Of a DNA stretch of 64,000 bases, positions 15,868 to 25,107 are shown in pieces. The stretch comes from Comamonadaceae bacterium. Its GTDB lineage: Bacteria; Pseudomonadota; Gammaproteobacteria; Burkholderiales; Burkholderiaceae_C. The stretch lies in assembly GCA_015999985.1 (NCBI GenBank), contig JAECRA010000010.1, positions 21,226 through 85,225 on the forward strand. Direction: 5' to 3'. Below the pieces are notes generated by a model. It did not search any database and was not told the origin of the DNA. It saw nothing but the letters and a program-made list of their open reading frames with translations. Within the stretch, counting starts at the first letter, position 1, and each line of letters starts with the position of its first letter. The translations under genes and the position numbers were made by a program.

Positions 15868-18800
15868 ATGGCCAAGTTTTTTATTGATCGCCCCATCTTC
15901 GCGTGGGTGATCGCTCTCTTCATCATGGTGATTGGGGTAACCGCAATCACTCAACTGCCCATCGCGCAGTATCCACAGGTGGCCCCACCCACCATCGTGC
16001 TGAACGCCGTCTACCCTGGCGCTTCGGCAAAAACGATGGAAGACGCGGTGCTGTCGGTGATCGAGCGCGAAATGAACGGCTCGCCCGGTCTGGCTTACAT
16101 GGAGTCAGTGGCGCAAGCTGACGGCTCTGGCAGCATTACGCTGTCGTTCGAGCCTGGCACAGACGACGATCTGGCCCAGGTCGACGTGCAGAACCGACTC
16201 TCACGCGCAACGCCTCGCCTACCCACCTCGGTGGTTCAGCAGGGTGTGCGCGTAGACAAATCGCGTTCCAACTTCCTGCTGTTCGTGATGCTGTCCTCGT
16301 CCAGTCCGGATCTGGACGTGGCTCAATTGACAGACTACGCCTCTCGCAACGTGATGCCTGAGCTGCAGCGGGTATCCGGCATTGGTCAGGTCCAGCTGTT
16401 CGGTGCAGAGCGCGCCATGCGGATCTGGATCGACCCTGCCAAGCTGCAAAGCTTCAACCTCTCCGCCTCTGATGTGAGCAGCGCTATTCAGGCGCAGAAC
16501 GCGCAAGTGTCTGCGGGCTCGATTGGTGATTTGCCTTTGATTGCGGGACAAACCGTCGCAGCGACAGTGGTGGTGCCTGGGCAGATCAGCAGCACAGAAG
16601 AATTTGGCAATATCGTTTTGCGCGGCCTGTCTGACGGTAGTTCCGTGCGTCTGAAAGATGTGGCGCGTATCGAATTAGGTGCGCAAAGCTATGCAACCAG
16701 TGCTCGCCTGAATGGCGAGCCAGGCGCAGGTCTGGGCGTCATGCTGTCGCCTTCGGGCAATGCCCTGGCTGCCGCTGAAGGCATCAAACAGCGCATGAAG
16801 GAGCTTGAGCCCTACTTCCCGGCAGGGATGCACTGGACGGTTCCCTACGACAGCTCCGAGTTCGTGAAGATTTCGATCGAAGAAGTGGTCAAGACCCTGA
16901 TCGAAGCCATCGTGCTGGTGTTTCTGGTGATGTTCCTGTTCCTCCAGAACTGGCGTTACACCGTGATCCCGACCATTGTGGTGCCGGTGGCGCTGTTGGG
17001 TACCTTCGCTGCGCTACTGACGTTCGGCATGTCCATCAACGTGCTGACCATGTTCGGCATGGTGCTGGTGATCGGTATCGTGGTGGATGATGCCATCGTG
17101 GTGGTCGAGAACGTGGAGCGGATCATGACTGAGGAAGGGTTGTCTCCCTTGCTCGCCACGCGAAAAGCCATGAGCCAGATTTCTGGCGCCATCATCGGCG
17201 TGACGGTCGTGCTGATTGCCGTGTTCGTGCCGCTGGCATTCTTCGCCGGCTCGGTGGGTAATATTTACCGTCAGTTCTCTGCGGTCATGGCCGTGTCGAT
17301 CTTCTTCTCGGCATTCATGGCGCTTTCACTCACACCAGCGCTCTGCGCAACCTTGCTCAAGCCAGTTGAGGCCGGGCATCACCATGAAAAGCGTGGATTC
17401 TTCGGTTGGTTCAACCGGGGCTTCAGCCGTACTGCCAAGGGCTACGAAGGCATAGTGGCCAAACTCCTGCGTCGCTCCGGGCGATTGATGCTGGTCTATC
17501 TGGCGCTGGGTGCGGTGGTTGCCATCATGTACACGCGGCTGCCCACGTCCTTCCTGCCTTCGGAAGACCAAGGCTACATTATTGTGAACATGCAACTGCC
17601 TCCTGGCGCCACCATGGAACGCACTCAGAGCGTCGTGGAGCAAATGGAAGAGTTCATGAAAAAGCAGCCAGAGGTGGCCAACATTGTGTCCGTGCTGGGC
17701 TTCTCCTTTTCCGGCCAAGGCCAGAATGCGGCGTTGGCATTTGTCCCACTGAAACCCTGGGATGAGCGAAAAGGCGCGGAACACAGTGCTGACGCCCTTG
17801 CGGGCCGTGCGATGGGGGCGCTCTCGGGCGTTCGAGATGCCTTTATCTTCGCACTCAATCCGCCTCCCATCCCTGACTTGGGCAATAGCTCGGGCTTTAC
17901 CTTCCGTCTGCAAGACCGGGGTGGCCATGGGCATGATGCCCTGGTCGGCGCCCGCAATCAGATGCTGGGTATGGCTATGCAGAGCAAAGTGCTGGCAGGC
18001 GTGCGTCCAGACGGTCTTGAAGATGCACCTCAATTGCAGGTCGACATTGACCGGGACAAGGCTGCTGCGCAAGGCGTGAGCTTTGCGGCGATCAATAACG
18101 CGATTTCCGCGTCGCTTGGTTCGGCTTACGTGAACGATTTCCCAAATGCTGGTCGTATGCAGCGCGTGGTGGTGCAAGCGGATGCCCAGGCCCGCATGGA
18201 GCCAGATGACATCCTCCGGCTGACCGCGCTCAACAGCAAAGGCCAAGCAGTTCCGCTGTCAGCATTTGCGACCACCCGCTGGATCACTGGCCCTATGCAG
18301 ACCATCCGCTACAACGGCTACCCCGCCATGCGCATCGCAGGCGGACCCGGGCAAGGTTTCAGTACGGGCGAAGCCATGAAAGAGATGGAGACGTTGGCAG
18401 CTAAATTGCCCGCGGGCTTCGGTTTTGAATGGACTGGCCAGTCACGAGAAGAAAAGCTCGCAGGCAACCAAGCGTTGATTCTGTACGCCTTCGCCATCCT
18501 GGCCGTGCTGCTGGCGCTTGCTGCGCTGTATGAGAGCTGGTCGATCCCGCTGGCCGTGATCTTGGTGGTTCCGCTGGGTGTACTCGGTGTGCTGCTGGCC
18601 ATTACCGGGCGAGGTCTCTTGAATGACGTGTACTTCCAGGTGGGTCTGATCACGATCATCGGGCTATCAGCCAAGAACGCCATTCTGATCATCGAGTTCG
18701 CCAAGGATCTGCAGGCGCAAGGCATGAGCGCGATTGAATCGGCGCTGGCAGCTGCGCACCTGCGGTTCCGCCCGATCATCATGACTTCGCTCGCGTTTAT

Positions 18801-19134
18801 TCTGGGCGTGTTGCCGTTGGCGATCGCCACCGGAGCGAGCTCCGCCAGCCAACGTGCCATTGGTACCGGCGTGATCGGCGGCATGATTGTGGGCACCACA
18901 CTGGCAGTGTTCTTCGTGCCTATCTTCTTCGTGGTGGTGCGGAAAATCTTCAAGAGCAGCCAGCGCGAACGCGAGCGTTATGCCGAGCATGCAGCGCAAG
19001 CGGGGATTACTCCTGAGGCGGCGCACGCCTATGTCGAGGCGGCAGAGGAAGGCCTCTCCGCAGAAGAGCGGCGCGCCATGCATGAAGGTGCCGAGCCACC
19101 TGCCTCAGGCGCCAAAAAGGATTCACATGACTAA
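15868..19134 (+). CDS. RND multidrug efflux transporter, AcrB/MexB type (system 2)
   Basis: The 1088-residue protein starts MAKFFIDRPIFAWVIALFIM and carries the AcrB-type hallmarks: YPQVAPPTI, NFLLFVMLSS, the TM4 relay GIVVDDAIVVVENVERIM, the QNWRYTVIPTIVVPVALLG loop, GSAYVNDFPNAGRMQRVV and KNAILIIEFAKDL. It is a proton-driven trimeric exporter of drugs and detergents across the inner membrane. Its cytoplasmic C-terminus is long, about 55 residues beyond the last helix, highly charged (RERERYAEHAAQAG...) and ending KKDSHD. Its TAA overlaps the ATG of the channel gene in an ATGACTAA junction, indicating translational coupling. Confidence 0.95.
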   Translation: MAKFFIDRPIFAWVIALFIMVIGVTAITQLPIAQYPQVAPPTIVLNAVYPGASAKTMEDAVLSVIEREMNGSPGLAYMESVAQADGSGSITLSFEPGTDDDLAQVDVQNRLSRATPRLPTSVVQQGVRVDKSRSNFLLFVMLSSSSPDLDVAQLTDYASRNVMPELQRVSGIGQVQLFGAERAMRIWIDPAKLQSFNLSASDVSSAIQAQNAQVSAGSIGDLPLIAGQTVAATVVVPGQISSTEEFGNIVLRGLSDGSSVRLKDVARIELGAQSYATSARLNGEPGAGLGVMLSPSGNALAAAEGIKQRMKELEPYFPAGMHWTVPYDSSEFVKISIEEVVKTLIEAIVLVFLVMFLFLQNWRYTVIPTIVVPVALLGTFAALLTFGMSINVLTMFGMVLVIGIVVDDAIVVVENVERIMTEEGLSPLLATRKAMSQISGAIIGVTVVLIAVFVPLAFFAGSVGNIYRQFSAVMAVSIFFSAFMALSLTPALCATLLKPVEAGHHHEKRGFFGWFNRGFSRTAKGYEGIVAKLLRRSGRLMLVYLALGAVVAIMYTRLPTSFLPSEDQGYIIVNMQLPPGATMERTQSVVEQMEEFMKKQPEVANIVSVLGFSFSGQGQNAALAFVPLKPWDERKGAEHSADALAGRAMGALSGVRDAFIFALNPPPIPDLGNSSGFTFRLQDRGGHGHDALVGARNQMLGMAMQSKVLAGVRPDGLEDAPQLQVDIDRDKAAAQGVSFAAINNAISASLGSAYVNDFPNAGRMQRVVVQADAQARMEPDDILRLTALNSKGQAVPLSAFATTRWITGPMQTIRYNGYPAMRIAGGPGQGFSTGEAMKEMETLAAKLPAGFGFEWTGQSREEKLAGNQALILYAFAILAVLLALAALYESWSIPLAVILVVPLGVLGVLLAITGRGLLNDVYFQVGLITIIGLSAKNAILIIEFAKDLQAQGMSAIESALAAAHLRFRPIIMTSLAFILGVLPLAIATGASSASQRAIGTGVIGGMIVGTTLAVFFVPIFFVVVRKIFKSSQRERERYAEHAAQAGITPEAAHAYVEAAEEGLSAEERRAMHEGAEPPASGAKKDSHD

Positions 19135-20650
19135 GCACCGTAATTCACGCGCTAGCGGAGCAATCCGGCCGTTCACGGCACTGGCACTGGCCAGTGTGTT
19201 GGCGGGCTGCTCTTTCATTCCTGCATATGAACGGCCTGCCGCGCCAGTCTCCGTGCAATGGCCGGATACGGCTGGTGCTCAGATGGTTGGCGGCACAGCC
19301 GCTGCTGATCTGCCTTGGCAAGAGTTCGTGCATGACGTTCGCCTGCGTGAAGTGATCGAGTTGGCGCTGGCCAATAACCGCGACCTGCGCGTCTCTATCC
19401 TGAATATCGAACAAGCGCGAGCCCAGTATCAGATACGCCGTGCCGATCAGGTGCCGACCCTGGCCGGGTCTCTCACCGGTACCCGCCAGGCGCCCAACGC
19501 TTCCGGCGGCGAAAACTCCTCCAACGTCAGCTCTGTCTACACACTGGGCGTAGGGATTTCCGCCTGGGAGCTGGATTTCTTTGGCCGCGTCTCTGCGTTG
19601 AAAGACGCGGCGTTGGCGCAGTACCTGGCTACGGAAGAGGCGCGCAAGTCGGCGCAGATCAGCCTGGTCAGCTCTGTGAGTACAGCATGGCTGTCACTTC
19701 AGGCCGATACCGAGTTGCTTTTGCTGGCAGAGCGCACCCTGGCCACCAGAGATCAATCACTGCGGCTGACCAAGCTGCGCTTTGATAACGGTGCGTCGTC
19801 TGCGCTTGACTTCCGACAGGCTGAGTCGCTCAGTGCTTCGGCGCAGGCCGCCCGGGCTCAGCAACTGCGTTTGCGTGCGCAGGACATCAACCTGCTCACT
19901 TTGCTGGTGGGCCAGGCCATCCCAGAGAGGCTGTTGCCGCCATTGCCAGTGGTGTCCGTGGCGCCGCCTTCCAATGATCTGACTCAGCCCACACCCGCTG
20001 TCGCTCCGACAGGAGAGTTGTCCACCTTCACTGAGGTGCCAGCCGGACTGCCTTCTGACCTGTTGCTGCGTCGCCCGGACATCCGCGCGGCCGAGCAGCA
20101 GTTGATCGCCGCCAACGCCAACATTGGCGCGGCGCGGGCAGCCTTTTTCCCGCGTTTTTCCCTGACTGCAAGTGCAGGACGGGCGAGCACCACGCTTGAC
20201 GGCCTGGTGGGTTCAGGTGGCGTGGGCGCTTGGTCCCTGGCGCCCAGCATCACGGTACCGATCTTCGACATGGGGCGCAACCAGGCTAATCTGGACGTCG
20301 CCAAGGCCAGTCAGCAGATTACTGTGGCGCAGTACGAAAAAGCCATTCAGACGGCCTTCAGGGAGGCGGCCGATGCGTTGGCGGGCCGTGCCACGCTTGG
20401 CGAACAGCTGAAGGCGCTGGAGGCCCAGGCCGCCGCTGAACGCGATCGCTTCCGTCTGGCGGATTTGCGTTATCGCAACGGTATTGCCAACTACCTGGAT
20501 TTGCTGGATGCCCAGCGTTCCTTGTTCGCTACCGAACAAGCGCTTGCGCAGACGCGGCTTGCTCAACGAACCAACGAAGTGCAGCTGTACAAGGCCCTTG
20601 GTGGTGGCTGGAGTGAGCCCGCTGGCGAGGCTCCGCGCCCCGCAAGTTAA
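19127..20650 (+). CDS. RND efflux outer-membrane lipoprotein, NodT/OprM type (system 2)
   Basis: The 507-residue channel has the lipobox ALASVLAGC (Cys28) and the OprM-like start SFIPAYERPAAPV. Two OEP repeats follow, with the second-repeat motif DLLLRRPDIRAAEQQLIAANANIG and the C-terminal YLDLLDAQRSLFATEQ. ATG 19127 is favoured over the much longer in-frame opening at 18887 because it overlaps the transporter stop (ATGACTAA) and begins the signal. It completes tripartite system 2. A GC hairpin without a T-tract follows at 20662-20681. Confidence 0.92.
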   Translation: MTKHRNSRASGAIRPFTALALASVLAGCSFIPAYERPAAPVSVQWPDTAGAQMVGGTAAADLPWQEFVHDVRLREVIELALANNRDLRVSILNIEQARAQYQIRRADQVPTLAGSLTGTRQAPNASGGENSSNVSSVYTLGVGISAWELDFFGRVSALKDAALAQYLATEEARKSAQISLVSSVSTAWLSLQADTELLLLAERTLATRDQSLRLTKLRFDNGASSALDFRQAESLSASAQAARAQQLRLRAQDINLLTLLVGQAIPERLLPPLPVVSVAPPSNDLTQPTPAVAPTGELSTFTEVPAGLPSDLLLRRPDIRAAEQQLIAANANIGAARAAFFPRFSLTASAGRASTTLDGLVGSGGVGAWSLAPSITVPIFDMGRNQANLDVAKASQQITVAQYEKAIQTAFREAADALAGRATLGEQLKALEAQAAAERDRFRLADLRYRNGIANYLDLLDAQRSLFATEQALAQTRLAQRTNEVQLYKALGGGWSEPAGEAPRPAS

Positions 20651-20778
20651 GGTGATCTTATGCCCGCGCTGAGGTGCGGGCGTCAGCCGCCCTATAATCA
20701 TAGGCTTGCAGCGCGGCCGTGCATGACGACGCGCGTGCTCCGCAACAGAAAATCACCACGATCCCCCCCGAGGACGCC

Positions 20779-21657
20779 ATGAGCGACAACATGCACGAGG
20801 AAGCACATACAGGCCCGGTCAAGACGCCTAAGCAGTTATTCTGGATTAGTTTCGCGGCATTCGTGATTCCGGTGTTCATCATCATCGGCCTCGTTTACTA
20901 CGTTACCTCGGCGAACAAGTTGTCGCCTGGAGCCACGGATACTGAACGCGCGGTCGCCCAACGTATTCAGAAAGTCGGCACCGTGGAAATCCGCGATGCC
21001 AACCGACCACTGGCTGGCGGCGAAGAGGTGTACAAGGCTCAGTGCGCGGCTTGCCACGCTGCTGGCCTGGCAGGCGCGCCCAAGTTCCAGGACGTCGGGC
21101 AGTGGGCTTCCCGTATTGCCACTGGCTTTGACAAGCTCTTGCACTCTGCCCTTGCTGGCAAAGGCGGCATGGCTCCACAGGGCGGCGGCAACTTCACTGA
21201 TGTGGAAATTGGTCGTGCCGTGGCTTACATGGCCAACGCGGCTGGCGCCAAGTTTGCTGAGCCAGCAGCTCCCGCTGCTGCTGCCAGTGCAGCGGCTTCT
21301 GAAGCTGCTCCTCAAGCCGCCGCAGCAGCACCCGCACCCACCCCTGCACCTGCGGCCGAAACCGTGGCAGCAGCGGCTCCAGCTGCAGCAGCACCCGCTC
21401 CTGCGGCAGCGTCAGCTGGCGCAGGCAAGGCTTTGTATGACAGCGCTTGCGTGGTTTGCCACGCAGCGGGTGTGGCCGGTGCCCCCAAGTTTGGTGACAA
21501 AGCGGCCTGGGCTCCCCGCCTGACGGTCGGCTTTGAAGAAGTTCTGAAGATCGCCACCACGGGCAAAGGCGCCATGCCTCCCAAAGGCGGTGCGATGGCT
21601 GCTTCGGACGCTGACTTCCGGGCCGCAGTTCAGTACATGGTGGATTCAGTCAAGTAA
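20779..21657 (+). CDS. Membrane-anchored di-haem cytochrome c5-type protein
   Basis: The 292-residue protein has a single N-terminal membrane helix (about 20-43, FWISFAAFVIPVFIIIGLVYY) and two class I cytochrome c domains, with CAACH at 89-93 and CVVCH at 224-228, each followed by AAG-AGAPKF. A ~60-residue Ala/Pro linker separates them. The two haem domains are clearly duplicates. ATG 20779 has a CGAGGA ribosome-binding site; a longer frame from 20719 is less likely. It is expected on the periplasmic face of the inner membrane as an electron shuttle, for example toward terminal oxidases or peroxidases. Homologues are widespread in Burkholderiales as cytochrome c5. It is monocistronic with its own terminator. 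Confidence 0.9.
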   Translation: MSDNMHEEAHTGPVKTPKQLFWISFAAFVIPVFIIIGLVYYVTSANKLSPGATDTERAVAQRIQKVGTVEIRDANRPLAGGEEVYKAQCAACHAAGLAGAPKFQDVGQWASRIATGFDKLLHSALAGKGGMAPQGGGNFTDVEIGRAVAYMANAAGAKFAEPAAPAAAASAAASEAAPQAAAAAPAPTPAPAAETVAAAAPAAAAPAPAAASAGAGKALYDSACVVCHAAGVAGAPKFGDKAAWAPRLTVGFEEVLKIATTGKGAMPPKGGAMAASDADFRAAVQYMVDSVK

Positions 21658-21688
21658 GCCGCGGCTTCCACACTCGACACCCTTCAAG

Positions 21689-21718
21689 CAAAAAGCCGGT
21701 TCTCTGACCGGCTTTTTG
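21689..21718. terminator. Strong symmetrical terminator after the cytochrome c gene
   Basis: CAAAAAGCCGGT (21689-21700) pairs with ACCGGCTTTTTG (21707-21718) around TCTCTG. The A-run and T-run on opposite sides allow function in both directions, so it could also end the leftward ArsR transcript. Confidence 0.92.
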
Positions 21719-21834
21719 CATTTTCAAATTCCTTTCGTTACCTAGGGTGCAGCAGGTATAGCTGACGCAAGCGGGAGCGACGATCACGCTCCTGCGCGGG
21801 ATCGAGCGAGTGGAGTCCTGCATTGGACGAGGGC

Positions 21835-22581
21835 TTACAAGCATTCGGAGCAGCTAACCTCCAACGCAAGGGAGAGTTTGTCTTCAGGGAGCCGGTGAAT
21901 TCCCAGTTCTGTTGCCAGACCGGTCCAGCCCATCTCGGTGACGTGAATGACGCGCGAACCGTCGACACGACACAACCAACGCTTGGCGCAAAGCAGTCCA
22001 AGGAACTCGACACCGAGCGGTCCTGCGAGATGGTGCTTGCGCTCGGTCCAATCCAAACACTGTCGTGCGATTCCAAGCCTTGTCGGGGTCACTCGCGCGA
22101 GGTCTAGGCCCATGCGGGAGAACCAGTCGGCACCATCGGGAGAAACTTCGTATTTCTTGTCGCCCTTGCGGGTGATCACCGCATGTCGCTCAAGAGCCTC
22201 AGCCAACACGACGCCCAAGTGCCCGGCCAGATGGTCGTAGCAGCATCTGGCGAACTTCAGGGATTGTTCGTCTCGGCCGATTCGCCGCAAGCGTGGCGGA
22301 CTGGTCGCAGCGATCGTCGCCAAGCTCTCAAGTGCAAGCGCTACTTGAGCGTTGGCCAATCGATAGTAGCGGTGGCGGCCTTGAACTTCGACTGCAATCA
22401 AGCCGCCGCTCAGCAGCTTCGCCAGGTGCGAGCTGGCTGTTTGTGGCATCACTCCACCGGCAAACGCCAGCTCGCCAGCGGGCAGTGCGCGGCCATCGAT
22501 GAGCGCCATCAGCATGGCTGCACGGGCGGGATCCGCGATGAGAAACGCGGCCGATGCTAGCTTGGGCTGGTTGTCCGACAA
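21835..22581 (-). CDS. ArsR-family winged-helix regulator
   Basis: The 248-residue protein has an N-terminal ArsR/SmtB-like winged helix (LIADPARAAMLMALIDG, then MPQTASSHLAKLLSGGLIAVEVQGRHRYYRLA) and a ~150-residue C-terminal extension of unknown function. It is longer than metal-sensing ArsR proteins and lacks an obvious Cys metal site in the recognition helix; a C-terminal CSEC is present. It resembles the larger ArsR-type regulators found beside small-molecule oxidoreductase genes. The gene is divergent from the SnoaL-like gene, and a perfect 7+7 palindrome lies in the intergenic region, so it probably controls that gene and itself. Its effector is unknown. Confidence 0.8.
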   Translation of the reverse strand: MSDNQPKLASAAFLIADPARAAMLMALIDGRALPAGELAFAGGVMPQTASSHLAKLLSGGLIAVEVQGRHRYYRLANAQVALALESLATIAATSPPRLRRIGRDEQSLKFARCCYDHLAGHLGVVLAEALERHAVITRKGDKKYEVSPDGADWFSRMGLDLARVTPTRLGIARQCLDWTERKHHLAGPLGVEFLGLLCAKRWLCRVDGSRVIHVTEMGWTGLATELGIHRLPEDKLSLALEVSCSECL

Positions 22582-22634
22582 AGCATGTACTCCTGAAGGT
22601 TCCTCCCATCATAGGCTTGGGTGGGATCAAATCA

Positions 22635-22652
22635 ATTCGATACGCATCGAAT
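22635..22652. promoter_or_regulatory. Palindromic operator between arsR-type regulator and SnoaL-like gene
   Basis: ATTCGAT (22635-22641), ACGC, ATCGAAT (22646-22652) is a perfect 7+7 inverted repeat in the 129-bp divergent promoter region, placed where a winged-helix repressor would block either promoter. Confidence 0.55.
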
Positions 22653-22710
22653 CAAATATGCGGTGAAGGGTCTAGACTGAAAAGACAATGGTTAAAGGCG
22701 GAGTTTTCGT

Positions 22711-23163
22711 ATGAGCGGTATTAATGGGCAACCCAAGGTGCCGGGGGGCGAGGCAAAATTTATCTTCGAGCAGTGGCATCAAACTGTGATTGAGCGAGAC
22801 CTGGATGCCCTCATGAATCTCTATGCGCAAAACGCTGTGCTGGAAACGCCGTTGGCGTATATGAACTCCGGAGCGCGGGCCGATGGAACGATTCAGGGAT
22901 GGGAAGCGATCCGATCATTTTTTGAGGCGTCTTTCGCGCAGCCGGAGAACGGCCTGGGTCGCTGGTACCGAACTGGCCGACACCATGCTTCCGATCGCCA
23001 GGTTGTCTGGGAATATCCGCGAGTCACCCCTCAGGGCGATCAGGTCGACCTGGTGGAAGTGATGGACATTGATGATCTCGGATTGATCATTTGTCATCGC
23101 GTGTATTGGGGCTGGAAGGGCTTTCAAACACTGCTTACGGCGCTAGACCGCAAACCGCAGTAG
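22711..23163 (+). CDS. SnoaL/NTF2-like domain protein
   Basis: The 150-residue protein has the cone-shaped alpha+beta SnoaL pattern: an N-terminal helix (FIFEQWHQTVIERDLDALMNLY), AQNAVLETPLAY, an IQGWEAIRSFFEASF helix and strands ending in VEVMDIDDLGLIICHRVYWGWKG. Members bind small hydrophobic ligands and act as isomerases, cyclases, hydrolases or non-catalytic binding proteins, so the reaction cannot be assigned. It is divergent from the ArsR-type gene and upstream of an AraC-type gene, and is likely part of the same ligand-responsive unit. No signal peptide is seen. Confidence 0.75.
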   Translation: MSGINGQPKVPGGEAKFIFEQWHQTVIERDLDALMNLYAQNAVLETPLAYMNSGARADGTIQGWEAIRSFFEASFAQPENGLGRWYRTGRHHASDRQVVWEYPRVTPQGDQVDLVEVMDIDDLGLIICHRVYWGWKGFQTLLTALDRKPQ

Positions 23164-23207
23164 TCTTTCAAGGCAGCGAGACCACTCAAAATCGGTCCCA
23201 TTCCATC

Positions 23208-24194
23208 ATGCAAGTGCGCCGCATTCCGATGGATCACCTGGGTGAAATGCAGTCAACCCTGCCTTCGCGGTTGCGGCCTTTCTACGCGGCAGATGTCTCT
23301 GGTTTCTCGGCCATTCTCGCGGGACTGATCTGCCCCGGTTCGCTGAAGTCGCAGGGGCTGCAGCCCTCGCTGACGGTGCAAGCGTGTGGGCTTCTATGTG
23401 GTGGCACAGCCGTTCGGATTTCCGGTCGCGACATGAGTGTCCGCCACGACCTCGAAGAGCTTGAAAACCGTCCATTCGAGGTGCTGGCCGTGGTGATTCT
23501 GGAGGGCACCGGCTACGTCGAGCAAAGCGGAAAAAGGCTTGTTTTCAAGAGCGACGACATCGTCTACCGCGCTACAAATCTGCCCTCAGCCATCCATGTC
23601 GTTGGCGATTTCGATATCTTCATTCTCCGTGTGTCCTCGACGCGCTTCTTTGGCCCGTACGAGAGCGAGCGCCTCAACTTCGCACCAACATTGGTCCTCA
23701 GCGACTCCTCGACCGCCAAGCTATTGCGAACGCATCTGCAGAACACATTGACCGTCCTCGGCAGTTCTGACTCAGCGAGGGTCTACTACGCAGAGCAAGC
23801 GCTCCTGGCCATGTTGTCAGAGACTTACTTCAGCAATCTGCATTCAAGTTTGGACACGCCTTCTGGCAAGCGCTGGAACAAGATCTTGCTGTGTATCGAA
23901 GCGAACTATAGAAACCCCGATTTTTCCGTGGAGCACGTGGCCGAGATGCTGGGCCTTTCCAAGCGATCTGTCCACGATGTTCTCAAGGCGCATGACACCA
24001 AGTACAGCCATTTGCTTCGAGCCAAGAGACTGTCCAGCGCTGCACTCGACCTGCAGGACGAGAAGCTTTCGCACCTCGCAGTGTCCGAGATTGCATACCG
24101 CAACGGATTTGTCGACGCCAGCCATTTCAGCCGCGCGTTCCGTGCGCAGCATGGTTATCCGCCCGGCGCTGCAAGAGCAAAAGCCTCCGCATAG
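23208..24194 (+). CDS. AraC-family transcriptional regulator
   Basis: The 328-residue regulator has an N-terminal cupin-like AraC-binding region (about 75-160) and a C-terminal double helix-turn-helix: FSVEHVAEMLGLSKRSVHDVL, then LAVSEIAYRNGFVDASHFSRAFR and the QHGYPPGAAR end. The domain order is like AraC/FeaR activators of aromatic or amine catabolism. I used ATG 23208; an open frame extends back to 23091 inside the previous gene, and ATG 23229 is also possible. It stands in front of the class II aldolase/MOSC/reductase genes on the same strand, which are its most likely targets. Confidence 0.85.
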   Translation: MQVRRIPMDHLGEMQSTLPSRLRPFYAADVSGFSAILAGLICPGSLKSQGLQPSLTVQACGLLCGGTAVRISGRDMSVRHDLEELENRPFEVLAVVILEGTGYVEQSGKRLVFKSDDIVYRATNLPSAIHVVGDFDIFILRVSSTRFFGPYESERLNFAPTLVLSDSSTAKLLRTHLQNTLTVLGSSDSARVYYAEQALLAMLSETYFSNLHSSLDTPSGKRWNKILLCIEANYRNPDFSVEHVAEMLGLSKRSVHDVLKAHDTKYSHLLRAKRLSSAALDLQDEKLSHLAVSEIAYRNGFVDASHFSRAFRAQHGYPPGAARAKASA

Positions 24195-24303
24195 ACCCGC
24201 TTAGATCAGGCGCTTATGGCCGCGCATCAGCTCTGCGCTCCCAGTCAAGGCCATTGCGCTCTGTGGCAATGAAATATTGCCGACATGGACCTACGCTAGG
24301 CAC

Positions 24304-25095
24304 ATGAAATCGAGCACCACCGAAACACCTGCTGAACTGACCGCCAAATCTCTGGCTGCAATTGAGCAGATCCAGGGTAAATTGGATTACGGCACCTGGA
24401 CCCAGAATGAGCGCATCGCTCTGAGTTGCCGACTGCTTGCCGCCAATGGTCACGCAGAGACCCTTGCCGGCCAACTGACTGTGCGCCAGGATGATGGCAC
24501 CTTCATGACAGTGCCCCTCGGGCGCGGGTTCTTTGAAGTCCGCGCATCCAACCTTATTCGCATTGACAAGTCGATGCAGGTTATCGAGGGCTCAGGCGCA
24601 GCCAACCCTGCGATTCGCTTCCATCTCTGGGTGTACAACGCCCGACCCGACGTTCGGTGCATCGTGCACACCCACCCTCCGTATGTCGCTGCGCTCTCGA
24701 TGACCGGCCAACCTCTCAAGGTCGCCCACATGGACGCTACCCCGTTTTTTGACGACTGCGCTTTCCTGCCGACCTGGCCAGGCCTGCCAATGGCAGAAGA
24801 GGAGGGGGAGATCATCTCGAGAGCACTGGGACCCAAGCGCAGCATCCTGCTTGCCAATCATGGTTTTCTCACAGCTACGCCCTCCATTGAGGAGTCGCTG
24901 TACCTGGCGATCTTGCTCGAGCGGTGCGCCCGCAATCAACTTCGAGCCGCCGCGTGCGGGTCGATTGCGGAGCTCGATGCAGATCTTGCCCGTGAATCGC
25001 ATGACTTCCTGTTGCGTCCGGAGATCGTGAAAACCACCTTCGCAACGATGTCACGGGAATACCTGGCCGGCAAGGATGTCTGCGTCATCAGTTAA
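24304..25095 (+). CDS. Class II aldolase/adducin-family protein
   Basis: The 263-residue protein has the class II aldolase fold: LSCRLLAANGHAETLAGQLTVR near the N-terminus, the zinc-binding HTHPPYVAAL, and LANHGFLTATPSIEESLYLAILLERCAR. These positions supply the usual His ligands of fuculose-phosphate aldolase-like enzymes. The family includes sugar-phosphate aldolases and carbohydrate or hydroxy-acid decarboxylases, so the substrate is open. ATG 24304 was chosen over an in-frame ATG at 24277. It leads a run of closely spaced genes (12 bp to the MOSC gene, then 2 bp to the reductase), consistent with an operon. Confidence 0.8.
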   Translation: MKSSTTETPAELTAKSLAAIEQIQGKLDYGTWTQNERIALSCRLLAANGHAETLAGQLTVRQDDGTFMTVPLGRGFFEVRASNLIRIDKSMQVIEGSGAANPAIRFHLWVYNARPDVRCIVHTHPPYVAALSMTGQPLKVAHMDATPFFDDCAFLPTWPGLPMAEEEGEIISRALGPKRSILLANHGFLTATPSIEESLYLAILLERCARNQLRAAACGSIAELDADLARESHDFLLRPEIVKTTFATMSREYLAGKDVCVIS

Positions 25096-25107
25096 GGAAT
25101 CAAAGCC

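Noticed and set aside
17326..18246. 306-codon minus-strand frame inside the AcrB-like gene
   Set aside because: Antisense to an intact RND transporter; no family signature, His/Arg-rich composition typical of shadow frames.
20662..20681. GC-rich hairpin after efflux system 2 as a terminator
   Set aside because: The 6-bp stem has no T-run after it; left as a weak structure rather than called as a terminator.
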